Shown here: piece after piece, positions 1-15,500 of the stretch | Position numbering within the stretch: position 1 is the stretch's first letter | How the letters are laid out: every line of letters begins with the position of its first letter | Assembly (NCBI GenBank): GCA_964036275.1 | Contig: OZ038434.1 | Coordinates: 25,837,413 to 25,901,412, forward strand | Direction of reading: 5' to 3' | Length of the DNA stretch: 64,000 nt | Source of the DNA: Litoditis marina | Lineage: Eukaryota; Nematoda; Chromadorea; Rhabditida; Rhabditidae | Translations under genes and position numbers: made by a program | Notes under the pieces: generated by a model | The model's database searches: none | What the model was told of the DNA's origin: nothing | The model's input: the letters and a program-made list of their open reading frames with translations, nothing else

Positions 1-3000
1 TTTATATAAAACGATATTAGAAGCTATTCCAAGCGGTTTGGTCGCCAATTGATAACTTTTGAGTTGCGACGTCAAATACCGTAGTTTTTGCGACGTCATG
101 ACGTCGCAAAATTGAACTTGGGCCAAAATGGCCCAACTTGCAAGAATAAGAATTGGAATAGTTAATTATTTATATAAAACGATATTAGAAGCTATTCCAA
201 GCGGTTTGGTCGCCAATTGATAACTTTTGAGTTGCGACGTCAAATACCGTAGTTTTTGCGACGTCATGACGTCGCAAAATTGAACTTGGGCCAAAATGGC
301 CATACTTGCAAGAATAAGAATTGGAATAGTTAATTATCTGTATAAAACGATATTAGAAGCTATTCCAAGCGGTTTGGTCGCCACTTGATAACCTTTGAGT
401 TGCGACGTCAAATACCGTAGTTTTTGCGACGTCAAGACGTCGCAAAATTGAACTTGGGCCAAAATGGCCAAACTTGCAAGAATAAGATTTGGAATAGTTA
501 ACTATTTGTATAAAACGATATTAGAAGCTATCCCAAGCGGTTTGGTCACCAATTGATAACTTTTGAGTTGCGACGTCAAATACCGTAGTTTTTGCGACGT
601 CATGACGTCGCAAAATTGAACTTGGGCCAAAATGGCCAAACTTGCAAAAATAAGATTTGGAATAGTTAATTAGTTGTATAAAACGATATTAGAAGCTATT
701 CCAAGCGGTTTGGTCGCCAATTGATAACTTTTGAGTTGCGACGTCAAATACCGTAGTTTTTGCGACGTCATGACGTTGCAAAATTGAACTTGGGCCAAAA
801 AGGCCAAACTTGCAAAAATAAGATTTGGAATAGTTAATTAGTTGTATAAAACGATGTACAAAGCTATTCCAAGCGATTTGGTCGCCAATTGATAACTTTT
901 GAGTTGCGACGTCAAATACCGTAGTTTTTGCGACGTCATGACGTCGCAAAATTGAACTTGGGCCAAAATGGCCCAACTTGCAAGAATAAGATTTGGAATA
1001 GTTAATTATTTGTATAAAACGATATTAGAAGCTATTCCAAGCGGTTTGGTCGCCAATTGATAACTTTTGAGTTGCGACGTGAAATACCGTAGTTTTTGCG
1101 ACGTCATGACGTCGCAAAATTGAACTTGGGCCAAAATGGCCCAACTTGCAAGAATAAGATTTGGAATAGTTAATTATTTGTATAAAACGATATTAGAAGC
1201 TATTCCAAGCGGTTTGGTCGCCAATTGATAACTTTTGAGTTGCGACGTCAAATACCGTAGTTTTTGCGACGTCAAGACGTCGCAAAATTGAACTTGGGCC
1301 AAAATGGCCCAACTTGCAAGAATAAGATTTGGAATAGTTAATTATTTGTATAAAACGATATTAGAAGCTATTCCAAGCGGTTTGGTCGCCAATTGATAAC
1401 TTTTGAGTTGCGACGTCAAATACCGTAGTTTTTGCGACGTCAAGACGTCGCAAAATTGAACTTGGGCCAAAATGGCCAAACTTGCAAAAATAAGATTTAG
1501 AATAGTTAATTATTTGTATAAAACGATATTAGAAGCTATTCCAAGCGGTTTGGTCGCCAATTGATAACTTTTGAGTTGCGACGTCAAATACCGTAGTTTT
1601 TGCGACGTCATGACGTCGCAAAATTGAACTTGGGCCAAAATGGCCAAACTTGCAAAAATAAGATTTGGAATAGTTAATAATTTGTATAAAACGATATTAG
1701 AAGCTATTCCAAGCGGTTTGGTCGCCAATTGATAACTTTTGAGTTGCGACGTCAAATACCGTAGTTTTTGCGACGTCATGACGTCGCAAAATTGAACTTG
1801 GGCAAAAATGGCCCAACTTGCAAGAATAAGATTTGGAATAGTTAATTATTTGTATAAAACGATATTAGAAGCTATTCTAAGCGGTTTGGTCGCCAATTGA
1901 TAACTTTTGAGTTGCGACGTCAAATACCGTAGTTTCTGCGACGTCATGACGTCGCAAAATTGAACTTGGGCCAAAATGGCCCAACTTGCAAGAATAAGAT
2001 TTGGAATAGTTAATTATTTGTATAAAACGATATTAGAAGCTATTCCAAGCGGTTTGGTCGCCAATTGATAACTTTTGAGTTGCGACGTCAATTACCGTAG
2101 TTTTTGCGACGTCATGACGTCGCAAAATTGAACTTGGGCCAAAATGGCCAAACTTGCAAGAATAAGAATTGGAATAGTTAATTATTTATATAAAACGATA
2201 TTAGAAGCTATTCCAAGCGGTTTGGTCGCCAATTGATAACTTTTGAGTTGCGACGTCAAATACCGTAGTTTTTGCGACGTCATGACGTCGCAAAATTGAA
2301 CTTGGGCCAAAATGGCCCAACTTGCAAGAATAAGAATTGGAATAGTTAATTATTTATATAAAACGATATTAGAAGCTATTCCAAGCGGTTTGGTCGCCAA
2401 TTGATAACTTTTGAGTTGCGACGTCAAATACCGTAGTTTTTGCGACGTCATGACGTCGCAAAATTGAACTTGGGCCAAAATGGCCATACTTGCAAGAATA
2501 AGAATTGGAATAGTTAATTATCTGTAAAAAACGATATTAGAAGCTATTCCAAGCGGTTTGGTCGCCACTTGATAACCTTTGAGTTGCGACGTCAAATACC
2601 GTAGTTTTTGCGACGTCAAGACGTCGCAAAATTGAACTTGGGCCAAAATGGCCAAACTTGCAAGAATAAGATTTGGAATAGTTAACTATTTGTATAAAAC
2701 GATATTAGAAGCTATCCCAAGCGGTTTGGTCACCAATTGATAACTTTTGAGTTGCGACGTCAAATACCGTAGTTTTTGCGACGTCATGACGTCGCAAAAT
2801 TGAACTTGGGCCAAAATGGCCAAACTTGCAAAAATAAGATTTGGAATAGTTAATTAGTTGTATAAAACGATATTAGAAGCTATTCCAAGCGGTTTGGTCG
2901 CCAATTGATAACTTTTGAGTTGCGACGTCAAATACCGTAGTTTTTGCGACGTCATGACGTTGCAAAATTGAACTTGGGCCAAAAAGGCCAAACTTGCAAA

Positions 3001-3513
3001 AATAAGATTTGGAATAGTTAATTAGTTGTATAAAACGATGTACAAAGCTATTCCAAGCGATTTGGTCGCCAATTGATAACTTTTGAGTTGCGACGTCAAA
3101 TACCGTAGTTTTTGCGACGTCATGACGTCGCAAAATTGAACTTGGGCCAAAATGGCCCAACTTGCAAGAATAAGATTTGGAATAGTTAATTATTTGTATA
3201 AACGATATTAGAAGCTATTCCAAGCGGTTTGGTCGCCAATTGATAACTTTTGAGTTGCGACGTGAAATACCGTAGTTTTTGCGACGTCATGACGTCGCAA
3301 AATTGAACTTGGGCCAAAATGGCCCAACTTGCAAGAATAAGATTTGGAATAGTTAATTATTTGTATAAAACGATATTAGAAGCTATTCCAAGCGGTTTGG
3401 TCGCCAATTGATAACTTTTGAGTTGCGACGTCAAATACCGTAGTTTTTGCGACGTCAAGACGTCGCAAAATTGAACTTGGGCCAAAATGGCCAAACTTGC
3501 AAGAATAAGAATT
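1..3513. repeat. 13-monomer higher-order duplication (2184-bp offset)
   Basis: The block beginning at position 1 reappears at position 2185 with an offset of 2184 bp, which is 13 monomers. The same ordered set of private variants recurs: the GGCCATACTTG link, the CCACTTGATAACC variant, the GGTCACC variant, the GACGTTGC palindrome variant, and the GATGTACAAAGC monomer at about 853 and 3037. The copies differ by very few bases, for example CTGTATAAAA near 342 versus CTGTAAAAAA near 2524. The similarity runs to about 1330 in the first copy and 3513 in the second. This indicates recent duplication of a multi-monomer block by unequal exchange. Confidence 0.85.
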
Positions 3514-6500
3514 GGAATAGTTAATTATTTATATAAAACGATATTAGAAGCTATTCCAAGCGGTTTGGTCGCCAATTGATAACTTTTGAGTTGCGACGTC
3601 AAATACAGTAGTTTTTGCGACGTCAAGACGTCGCAAAATTGAACTTGGGCCAAAATGGCCAAACTTGCAAGAATGAGATTTGGAATAGTTATTTATTTGT
3701 ATAAAACGATATTAGAAGCTATTCCAAGCGGTTTGGTCGCCAATTGATAACTTTTGAGTTGCGACGTGAAATACCGTAGTTTTTGCGACGTCATGACGTC
3801 GCAAAATTGAACTTGGGCCAAAATGGCCAAACTTGCAAAAATAAGATTTGGAATAGTTAATTATTTGTATAAAACGATATCAGAAGCTATTCCAAGCGGT
3901 TTGGTCGCCAATTGATAACTTTTGAGTTGCGACGTCAAATACCGTAGTTTTTGCGACGTCATGACGTCGCAAAATTGAACTTGCGCCAAAATGGCCAAAC
4001 TTGCAAAAATAAGATTTGGAATAGTTAATTATTTGTAAAAACGATATTAGAAGCTATTCCAAGCGGTTTGGTCGCCAATTGATAACTTTTGAGTTGCGAC
4101 GTCAAATACCGTAGTTTTTGCGACGTCATGACGTCGCAAAATTGAACTTGGGCCAAAATGGCCCAACTTGCAAGAATAAGATTTGGAATAGTTAATTATT
4201 TGTATAAAACGATATTAGAAGCTATTCCAAGCGGTTTGGTCGCCAATTGATAAGTTTTGAGTTGCGACGTCAAATACCTAGTTTTTGCGACGTCATGACG
4301 TCGCAAAATTAAACTTGGGCCAAAATGGCCCAACTTGCAAGAATAAGATTTGGAATAGTTAATTATTTGTATAAAACGATATTAGAAGCTATTCCAAGCG
4401 GTTTGGTCGCCAATTGATAAGTTTTGAGTTGCGACGTCAAATACCTAGTTTTTGCGACGTCATGACGTCGCAAAATTGAACTTGGGCCAAAATGGCCAAA
4501 CTTGCAAAAATAAGATTTGGAATAGTTAATTATTTGTATAAAACGATATTAGAAGCTATTCCAAGCGGTTTGGTCGCCAATTGATAACTTTTGAGTTGCG
4601 ACGTCAAATACCGTAGTTTTTGCGACGTCATGACGTCGCAAAATTGAACTTGGGCCAAAATGGCCCAACATGCAAGAATAAGATTTGGAATAGTTAATTA
4701 TTTGTATAAAACGATATTAGAAGCTATTCCAAGCGGTTTGGTCGCCAATTGATAACTTTTGAGTTGCGACGTCAAATACCTAGTTTTTGCGACGTCATGA
4801 CGTCGCAAAATTGAACTTGGGCCAAAATGGCCAAACTTGCAAAAATAAGATTTGGAATAGTTAACTATTTGTATAAAACGATATTAGAAGCTATCCCAAG
4901 CGGTTTGGTCACCAATTGATAACTTTTGAGTTGCGACGTCAAATACCGTAGTTTTTGCGACGTCATGACGTCGCAAAATTGAACTTGGGCCAAAATGGCC
5001 AAACTTGCAAAAATAAGATTTGGAATAGTTAATTATTTGTATAAAACGATATTAGAAGCTATTCCAAGCGGTTTGGTCGCCAATTGATAACTTTTGAGTT
5101 GCGACGTCAAATACCGTAGTTTTTGCGACGTCATGACGTCGCAAAATTGAACTTGGGCCAAAATGGCCCAACTTGCAAGAATAAGATTTGGAATAGTTAA
5201 TTATTTGTATAAAACGATATTAGAAGCTATTCCAAGCGGTTTGGTCGCCAATTGATAAGTTTTGAGTTGCGACGTCAAATACCTAGTTTTTGCGACGTCA
5301 TGACGTCGCAAAATTAAACTTGGGCCAAAATGGCCCAACTTGCAAGAATAAGATTTGGAATAGTTAATTATTTGTATAAAACGATATTAGAAGCTATTCC
5401 AAGCGGTTTGGTCGCCAATTGATAAGTTTTGAGTTGCGACGTCAAATACCTAGTTTTTGCGACGTCATGACGTCGCAAAATTGAACTTGGGCCAAAATGG
5501 CCAAACTTGCAAAAATAAGATTTGGAATAGTTAATTATTTGTATAAAACGATATTAGAAGCTATTCCAAGCGGTTTGGTCGCCAATTGATAACTTTTGAG
5601 TTGCGACGTCAAATACCGTAGTTTTTGCGACGTCATGACGTCGCAAAATTGAACTTGGGCCAAAATGGCCCAACATGCAAGAATAAGATTTGGAATAGTT
5701 AATTATTTGTATAAAACGATATTAGAAGCTATTCCAAGCGGTTTGGTCGCCAATTGATAACTTTTGAGTTGCGACGTCAAATACCTAGTTTTTGCGACGT
5801 CATGACGTCGCAAAATTGAACTTGGGCCAAAATGGCCAAACTTGCAAAAATAAGATTTGGAATAGTTAATTATTTGTATAAAACGATATTAGAAGCTATT
5901 CCAAGCGGTTTGGTCGCCAATTGATAACTTTTGAGTTGCGACGTCAAATACCGTAGTTTTTGCGACGTCATGACGTCGCAAAATTGAACTTGGGCCAAAA
6001 TGGCCAAACTTGCAAAAATAAGATTTGGAATAGTTAATTATTTGTATAAAACGATATTAGAAGCTATTCCAAGCGGTTTGGTCGCCAATTGATAACTTTT
6101 GAGTTGCGACGTCAAATACCTAGTTTTTGCGACGTCATGACGTCGCAAAATTGAACTTGGGCCAAAATGGCCAAACTTGCAAAAATAAGATTTACAATAG
6201 TTAATTATTTGTATAAAACGATATTAGAAGCTATTTCAAGCGGTTTGGTCGCCAATTGATAACTTTTGAGTTGCGACGTCAAATACCGTAGTTTTTGCGA
6301 CGTCATGACGTCGCAAAATTGAACTTGGGCCAAAATGGCCAAACTTGCAAAAATAAGATTTGGAATAGTTAATAATTTGTATAAAACGATATTAGAAGCT
6401 ATTCCAAGCGGTTTGGTCGCCAATTGATAACTTTTGAGTTGCGACGTCAAATACCGTAGTTTTTGCGACGTCATGACGTCGCAAAATTGAACTTGGGCAA

Positions 6501-9500
6501 AAATGGCCCAACTTGCAAGAATAAGATTTGGAATAGTTAATTATTTGTATAAAACGATATTAGAAGCTATTCTAAGCGGTTTGGTCGCCAATTGATAACT
6601 TTTGAGTTGCGACGTCAAATACCGTAGTTTCTGCGACGTCATGACGTCGCAAAATTGAACTTGGGCCAAAATGGCCCAACTTGCAAGAATAAGATTTGGA
6701 ATAGTTAATTATTTGTATAAAACGATATTAGAAGCTATTCCAAGCGGTTTGGTCGCCAATTGATAACTTTTGAGTTGCGACGTCAATTACCGTAGTTTTT
6801 GCGACGTCATGACGTCGCAAAATTGAACTTGGGCCAAAATGGCCCAACTTGCAAGAATAAGAATTGGAATAGTTAATTATTTATATAAAACGATATTAGA
6901 AGCTATTCCAAGCGGTTTGGTCGCCAATTGATAACTTTTGAGTTGCGACGTCAAATACCGTAGTTTTTGCGACGTCATGACGTCGCAAAATTGAACTTGG
7001 GCCAAAATGGCCATACTTGCAAGAATAAGAATTGGAATAGTTAATTATCTGTATAAAACGATATTAGAAGCTATTCCAAGCGGTTTGGTCGCCACTTGAT
7101 AACCTTTGAGTTGCGACGTCAAATACCGTAGTTTTTGCGACGTCATGACGTCGCAAAATTGAACTTGGGCCAAAATGGCCAAACTTGCAAGAATAAGATT
7201 TGGAATAGTTAACTATTTGTATAAAACGATATTAGAAGCTATTCCAAGCGGTTTGGTCGCCAATTGATAACTTTTGAGTTGCGACGTCAAATACCGTAGT
7301 TTTTGCGACGTCATGACGTCGCAAAATTGAACTTGGGCCAAAATGGCCCAACTTGCAAGAATAAGAATTGGAATAGTTAATTATTTATATAAAACGATAT
7401 TAGAAGCTATTCCAAGCGGTTTGGTCGCCAATTGATAACTTTTGAGTTGCGACGTCAAATACCGTAGTTTTTGCGACGTCATGACGTCGCAAAATTGAAC
7501 TTGGGCCAAAATGGCCATACTTGCAAGAATAAGAATTGGAATAGTTAATTATCTGTATAAAACGATATTAGAAGCTATTCCAAGCGGTTTGGTCGCCACT
7601 TGATAACCTTTGAGTTGCGACGTCAAATACCGTAGTTTTTGCGACGTCATGACGTCGCAAAATTGAACTTGGGCCAAAATGGCCAAACTTGCAAGAATAA
7701 GATTTGGAATAGTTAACTATTTGTATAAAACGATATTAGAAGCTATCCCAAGCGGTTTGGTCACCAATTGATAACTTTTGAGTTGCGACGTCAAATACCG
7801 TAGTTTTTGCGACGTCATGACGTCGCAAAATTGAACTTGGGCCAAAATGGCCAAACTTGCAAAAATAAGATTTGGAATAGGTAATTAGTTGTATAAAACG
7901 ACATTAGAAGCTATTCCAAGCGGTTTGGTCGCCAATTGATAACTTTTGAGTTGCGACGTCAAATACCGTAGTTTTTGCGACGTCATGACGTTGCAAAATT
8001 GAACTTGGGCCAAAAAGGCCAAACTTGCAAAAATAAGATTTAGAATAGTTAATTATTTGTATAAAACGATATTAGAAGCTATTCCAAGCGGTTTGGTCGC
8101 CAATTGATAACTTTTGAGTTGCGACGTCAAATACCGTAGTTTTTGCGACGTCATGACGTCGCAAAATTGAACTTGGGCCAAAATGGCCAAACTTGCAAAA
8201 ATAAGATTTGGAATAGTTAATAATTTGTATAAAACGATATTAGAAGCTATTCCAAGCGGTTTGGTCGCCAATTGATAACTTTTGAGTTGCGACGTCAAAT
8301 ACCGTAGTTTTTGCGACGTCATGACGTCGCAAAATTGAACTTGGGCAAAAATGGCCCAACTTGCAAGAATAAGATTTGGAATAGTTAATTATTTGTATAA
8401 AACGATATTAGAAGCTATTCTAAGCGGTTTGGTCGCCAATTGATAACTTTTGAGTTGCGACGTCAAATACCGTAGTTTCTGCGACGTCATGACGTCGCAA
8501 AATTGAACTTGGGCCAAAATGGCCCAACTTGCAAGAATAAGATTTGGAATAGTTAATTATTTGTATAAAACGATATTAGAAGCTATTCCAAGCGGTTTGG
8601 TCGCCAATTGATAACTTTTGAGTTGCGACGTCAATTACCGTAGTTTTTGCGACGTCATGACGTCGCAAAATTGAACTTGGGCCAAAATGGCCAAACTTGC
8701 AAGAATAAGAATTGGAATAGTTAATTATTTATATAAAACGATATTAGAAGCTATTCCAAGCGGTTTGGTCGCCAATTGATAACTTTTGAGTTGCGACGTC
8801 AAATACCGTAGTTTTTGCGACGTCATGACGTCGCAAAATTGAACTTGGGCCAAAATGGCCCAACTTGCAAGAATAAGAATTGGAATAGTTAATTATTTAT
8901 ATAAAACGATATTAGAAGCTATTCCAAGCGGTTTGGTCGCCAATTGATAACTTTTGAGTTGCGACGTCAAATACCGTAGTTTTTGCGACGTCATGACGTC
9001 GCAAAATTGAACTTGGGCCAAAATGGCCATACTTGCAAGAATAAGATTTGGAATAGTTAACTATTTGTATAAAACGATATTAGAAGCTATCCCAAGCGGT
9101 TTGGTCACCAATTGATAACTTTTGAGTTGCGACGTCAAATACCGTAGTTTTTGCGACGTCATGACGTCGCAAAATTGAACTTGGGCCAAAATGGCCAAAC
9201 TTGCAAAAATAAGATTTGGAATAGGTAATTAGTTGTATAAAACGACATTAGAAGCTATTCCAAGCGGTTTGGTCGCCAATTGATAACTTTTGAGTTGCGA
9301 CGTCAAATACCGTAGTTTTTGCGACGTCATGACGTTGCAAAATTGAACTTGGGCCAAAAAGGCCAAACTTGCAAAAATAAGATTTAGAATAGTTAATTAT
9401 TTGTATAAAACGATATTAGAAGCTATTCCAAGCGGTTTGGTCGCCAATTGATAACTTTTGAGTTGCGACGTCAAATACCGTAGTTTTTGCGACGTCATGA

Positions 9501-12500
9501 CGTCGCAAAATTGAACTTGGGCCAAAATGGCCAAACTTGCAAAAATAAGATTTGGAATAGTTAATAATTTGTATAAAACGATATTAGAAGCTATTCCAAG
9601 CGGTTTGGTCGCCAATTGATAACTTTTGAGTTGCGACGTCAAATACCGTAGTTTTTGCGACGTCATGACGTCGCAAAATTGAACTTGGGCAAAAATGGCC
9701 CAACTTGCAAGAATAAGATTTGGAATAGTTAATTATTTGTATAAAACGATATTAGAAGCTATTCTAAGCGGTTTGGTCGCCAATTGATAACTTTTGAGTT
9801 GCGACGTCAAATACCGTAGTTTCTGCGACGTCATGACGTCGCAAAATTGAACTTGGGCCAAAATGGCCCAACTTGCAAGAATAAGATTTGGAATAGTTAA
9901 TTATTTGTATAAAACGATATTAGAAGCTATTCCAAGCGGTTTGGTCGCCAATTGATAACTTTTGAGTTGCGACGTCAATTACCGTAGTTTTTGCGACGTC
10001 ATGACGTCGCAAAATTGAACTTGGGCCAAAATGGCCAAACTTGCAAGAATAAGAATTGGAATAGTTAATTATTTATATAAAACGATATTAGAAGCTATTC
10101 CAAGCGGTTTGGTCGCCAATTGATAACTTTTGAGTTGCGACGTCAAATACCGTAGTTTTTGCGACGTCATGACGTCGCAAAATTGAACTTGGGCCAAAAT
10201 GGCCCAACTTGCAAGAATAAGAATTGGAATAGTTAATTATTTATATAAAACGATATTAGAAGCTATTCCAAGCGGTTTGGTCGCCAATTGATAACTTTTG
10301 AGTTGCGACGTCAAATACCGTAGTTTTTGCGACGTCATGACGTCGCAAAATTGAACTTGGGCCAAAATGGCCATACTTGCAAGAATAAGAATTGGAATAG
10401 TTAATTATCTGTATAAAACGATATTAGAAGCTATTCCAAGCGGTTTGGTCGCCACTTGATAACCTTTGAGTTGCGACGTCAAATACCGTAGTTTTTGCGA
10501 CGTCAAGACGTCGCAAAATTGAACTTGGGCCAAAATGGCCAAACTTGCAAGAATAAGATTTGGAATAGTTAACTATTTGTATAAAACGATATTAGAAGCT
10601 ATCCCAAGCGGTTTGGTCACCAATTGATAACTTTTGAGTTGCGACGTCAAATACCGTAGTTTTTGCGACGTCATGACGTCGCAAAATTGAACTTGGGCCA
10701 AAATGGCCAAACTTGCAAAAATAAGATTTGGAATAGTTAATTAGTTGTATAAAACGACATTAGAAGCTATTCCAAGCGGTTTGGTCGCCAATTGATAACT
10801 TTTGAGTTGCGACGTCAAATACCGTAGTTTTTGCGACGTCATGACGTTGCAAAATTGAACTTGGGCCAAAAAGGCCAAACTTGCAAAAAATAAGATTTGG
10901 AATAGTTAATTAGTTGTATAAAACGACATTAGAAGCTATTCCAAGCGGTTTGTTCGCCAATTGATAACTTTTGAGTTGCGACGTCAAATACCGTAGTTTT
11001 TGCGACGTCATGACGTCGCAAAATTGAACTTGGGCCAAAATGGCCAAACTTGCAAGAATAAGATTTGGAATAGTTAATTAGTTGTATAAAACGACATTAG
11101 AAGCTATTCCAAGCGGTTTGGTCGCCAATTGATAACTTTTGAGTTGCGACGTCAAATACCGTAGTTTTTGCGACGTCATGACGTTGCAAAATTGAACTTG
11201 GGCCAAAAAGGCCAAACTTGCAAAAAATAAGATTTGGAATAGTTAATTAGTTGTATAAAACGATGTACAAAGCTATTCCAAGCGATTTGGTCGCCAATTG
11301 ATAACTTTTGAGTTATGACGTCAAATACCGTAGTTTTTGCGACGTCATGACGTCGCAAAATTGAACTTGGGCCAAAGTGGCCAAACTTGCAAGAATAAGA
11401 TTTGGAATAGTTAATTATTTGTATAAAACGATATTAGAAGCTATTCCAAGCGGTTTGGTCGCCAATTGATAACTTTTGAGTTGCGACGTCAAATACCGTA
11501 GTTTTTGCGACGTCATGACGTCGCAAAATTGAACTTGGGCCAAAATGGCCAAACTTGCAAAAATAAGATTTGGAATAAGTAATTAGTTGTATAAAACGAT
11601 ATTAGAAGCTATTCCAAGCGGTTTGGTCGCCAATTAATAATTTTTGAGTTGCGACGTCAAATACCGCAGTTTTTGCGACGTCATGACGTCGCAAAATTGA
11701 ACTTGGGCCAAAATGGCCAAACTTGCAAAAATAAGATTTGGAATAAGTAATTAGTTGTATAAAACGATATTAGAAGCTATTCCAAGCGGTTTGGTCGCCA
11801 ATTGATAACTTTTGAGTTGCGACGTCAAATACCGTAGTTTTTGCGACGTCATGACGTCGCAAAATTGAACTTGGGCCAAAATGGCCAAACTTGCAAAAAT
11901 AAGATTTGGAATAAGTAATTAGTTGTATAAAACGATATTAGAAGCTATTCCAAGCGGTTTGGTCGCCAATTGATAACTTTTGAGTTGCGACGTCAAATAC
12001 CGTAGTTTTTGCGACGTCATGACGTCGCAAAATTGAACTTGGGCCAAAATGGCCAAACTTGCAAGAATAAGATTTGGAATAGTTAATTATTTGTATAAAA
12101 CGATATTAGAAGCTATTCCAAGCGGTTTGGTCGCCAATTGATAACTTTTGAGTTGCGACGTCAAATACCGTAGTTTTTGCGACGTCATGACGTCGCAAAA
12201 TTGAACTTGGGTCAAAATGGCCAAACTTGCAAGAATAAGATTTGGAATAGTTAATTATTTGTATAAAACGATATTAGAAGCTATTCCAAGCGGTTTGGTC
12301 GCCAATTGATAACTTTTGAGTTGCGACGTCAAATACCGTAGTTTTTGCGACGTCATGACGTCGCAAAATTGAACTTGGGCCAAAATGGCCAAACTTGCAA
12401 AAATAAGATTTGGAATAGTTAATTAGTTGTATAAAACGATGTACAAAGCTATTCCAAGCGATTTGGTCGCCAATTGATAACTTTTGAGTTGCGACGTCAA

Positions 12501-15500
12501 ATACCGTAGTTTTTGCGACGTCATGACGTCGCAAAATTGAACTTGGGCCAAAGTGGCCAAACTTGCAAGAATAAGATTTGGAATAGTTAATTATTTGTAT
12601 AAAACGATATTAGAAGCTATTCCAAGCGGTTTGGTCGCCAATTGATAACTTTTGAGTTGCGACGTCAAATACCGTAGTTTTTGCGACGTCATGACGTCGC
12701 AAAATTGAACTTGGGCCAAAATGGCCAAACTTGCAAAAATAAGATTTGGAATAAGTAATTAGTTGTATAAAACGATATTAGAAGCTATTCCAAGCGGTTT
12801 GGTCGCCAATTAATAATTTTTGAGTTGCGACGTCAAATACCGCAGTTTTTGCGACGTCATGACGTCGCAAAATTGAACTTGGGCCAAAATGGCCAAACTT
12901 GCAAAAATAAGATTTGGAATAAGTAATTAGTTGTATAAAACGATATTAGAAGCTATTCCAAGCGGTTTGGTCGCCAATTGATAACTTTTGAGTTGCGACG
13001 TCAAATACCGTAGTTTTTGCGACGTCATGACGTCGCAAAATTGAACTTGGGCCAAAATGGCCAAACTTGCAAAAATAAGATTTGGAATAAGTAATTAGTT
13101 GTATAAAACGATATTAGAAGCTATTCCAAGCGGTTTGATCGCCAATTGATAACTTTTGAGCTGCGACGTCAAATACCGTAGTTTTTGCGACGTCATGACG
13201 TCGCAAAATTGAACTTGGGCCAAAATGGCCAAACTTGCAAGAATAAGATTGGGAATAGTTAATTATTTGTATAAAACGATATTAGAAGCTATTCCAAGCG
13301 GTTTGGTCGCCAATTGATAACTTTTGAGTTGCGACGTCAAATACCGTAGTTTTTGCGACGTCATGACGTCGCAAAATTGAACTTGGGCCAAAATGGCCAA
13401 ACTTGCAAGAATAAGATTTGGAATAGTTAATTATTTGTATAAAACGATATTAGAAGCTATTCCAAGCGGTTTGGTCGCCAATTGATAACTTTTGAGTTGC
13501 GACGTCAAATACCGTAGTTTTTGCGACGTCATGACGTCGCAAAATTGAACTTGGGCCAAAATGGCCAAACTTGCAAAAATAAGATTTGGAATAAGTAATT
13601 AGTTGTATAAAACGATATTAGAAGCTATTCCAAGCGGTTTGGTCACCAATTGATAACTTTTGAGTTGCGACGTCAAATACCGTAGTTTTTGCGACGTCAT
13701 GACGTCGCAAAATTGAACTTGGGCCAAAATGGCCAAACTTGCAAGAATAAGATTTGGAATAGTTAATTATTTGTATAAAACGATATTAGAAGCTATTCCA
13801 AGCGGTTTGGTCGCCAATTGATAACTTTTGAGTTGCGACATCAAATACCGTAGTTTTTGCGACGTCATGACGTCGCAAAATTGAACTTGGGCCAAAATGG
13901 CCAAACTTGCAAGAATAAGATTTGGAATAGTTAATTATTTGTATAAAACGATATTAGAAGCTATTCCAAGCGGTTTGGTCGCCAATTGATAACTTTTGAG
14001 TTGCGACGTCAAATACCGTAGTTTTTGCGACGTCATGACGTCGCAAAATTGAACTTGGGCCAAAATGGCCAAACTTGCAAAAATAAGATTTGGAATAAGT
14101 AATTAGTTGTATAAAACGATATTAGAAGCTATTCCAAGCGGTTTGGTCGCCAATTGATAACTTTTGAGTTGCGACGTCAAATACCGTAGTTTTTGCGACG
14201 TCATGACGTCGCAAAATTGAACTTGGGCCAAAATGGCCAAACTTGCAAAAATAAGATTTGGAATAAGTAATTAGTTGTATAAAACGATATTAGAAGCTAT
14301 TCCAAGCGGTTTGGTCGCCAATTGATAACTTTTGAGTTGCGACGTCAAATACCGTAGTTTTTGCGACGTCATGACGTCGCAAAGTTGAACTTGGGCCAAA
14401 ATGGCCAAACTTGCAAAAATAAGATTTGGAATAAGTAATTAGTTGTATAAAACGATATTAGAAGCTATTCCAAGCGGTTTGGTCGCCAATTGATAACTTT
14501 TGAGTTGCGACGTCAAATACCGTAGTTTTTGCGACGTCATGACGTCGCAAAATTGAACTTGGGCCAAAATGGCCAAACTTGCAAGAATAAGATTTGGAAT
14601 AGTTAATTATTTGTATAAAACGATATTAGAAGCTATTCCAAGCGGTTTGGTCGCCAATTGATAACTTTTGAGTTGCGACGTCAAATACCGTAGTTTCTGC
14701 GACGTCATGACGTCGCAAAATTGAACTTGGGCCAAAATGGCCCAACTTGCAAGAATAAGATTTGGAATAGTTAATTATTTGTATAAAACGATATTAGAAG
14801 CTATTCCAAGCGGTTTGGTCGCCAATTGATAACTTTTGAGTTGCGACGTCAAATACCGTAGTTTTTGCGACGTCATGACGTCGCAAAATTGAACTTGGGC
14901 CAAAATGGCCAAACTTGCAAGAATAAGAATTGGAATAGTTAATTATTTATATAAAACGATATTAGAAGCTATTCCAAGCGGTTTGGTCGCCAATTGATAA
15001 CTTTTGAGTTGCGACGTCAAATACCGTAGTTTTTGCGACGTCATGACGTCGCAAAATTGAACTTGGGCCAAAATGGCCCAACTTGCAAGAATAAGAATTG
15101 GAATAGTTAATTATTTATATAAAACGATATTAGAAGCTATTCCAAGCGGTTTGGTCGCCAATTGATAACTTTTGAGTTGCGACGTCAAATACCGTAGTTT
15201 TTGCGACGTCATGACGTCGCAAAATTGAACTTGGGCCAAAATGGCCAAACTTGCAAAAATAAGATTTGGAATAAGTAATTAGTTGTATAAAACGATATTA
15301 GAAGCTATTCCAAGCGGTTTGGTCGCCAATTGATAACTTTTGAGTTGCGACGTCAAATACCGTAGTTTTTGCGACGTCATGACGTCGCAAAATTGAACTT
15401 GGGCCAAAATGGCCCAACTTGCAAGAATAAGAATTGGAATAGTTAATTATTTATATAAAACGATATTAGAAGCTATTCCAAGCGGTTTGGTCGCCAATTG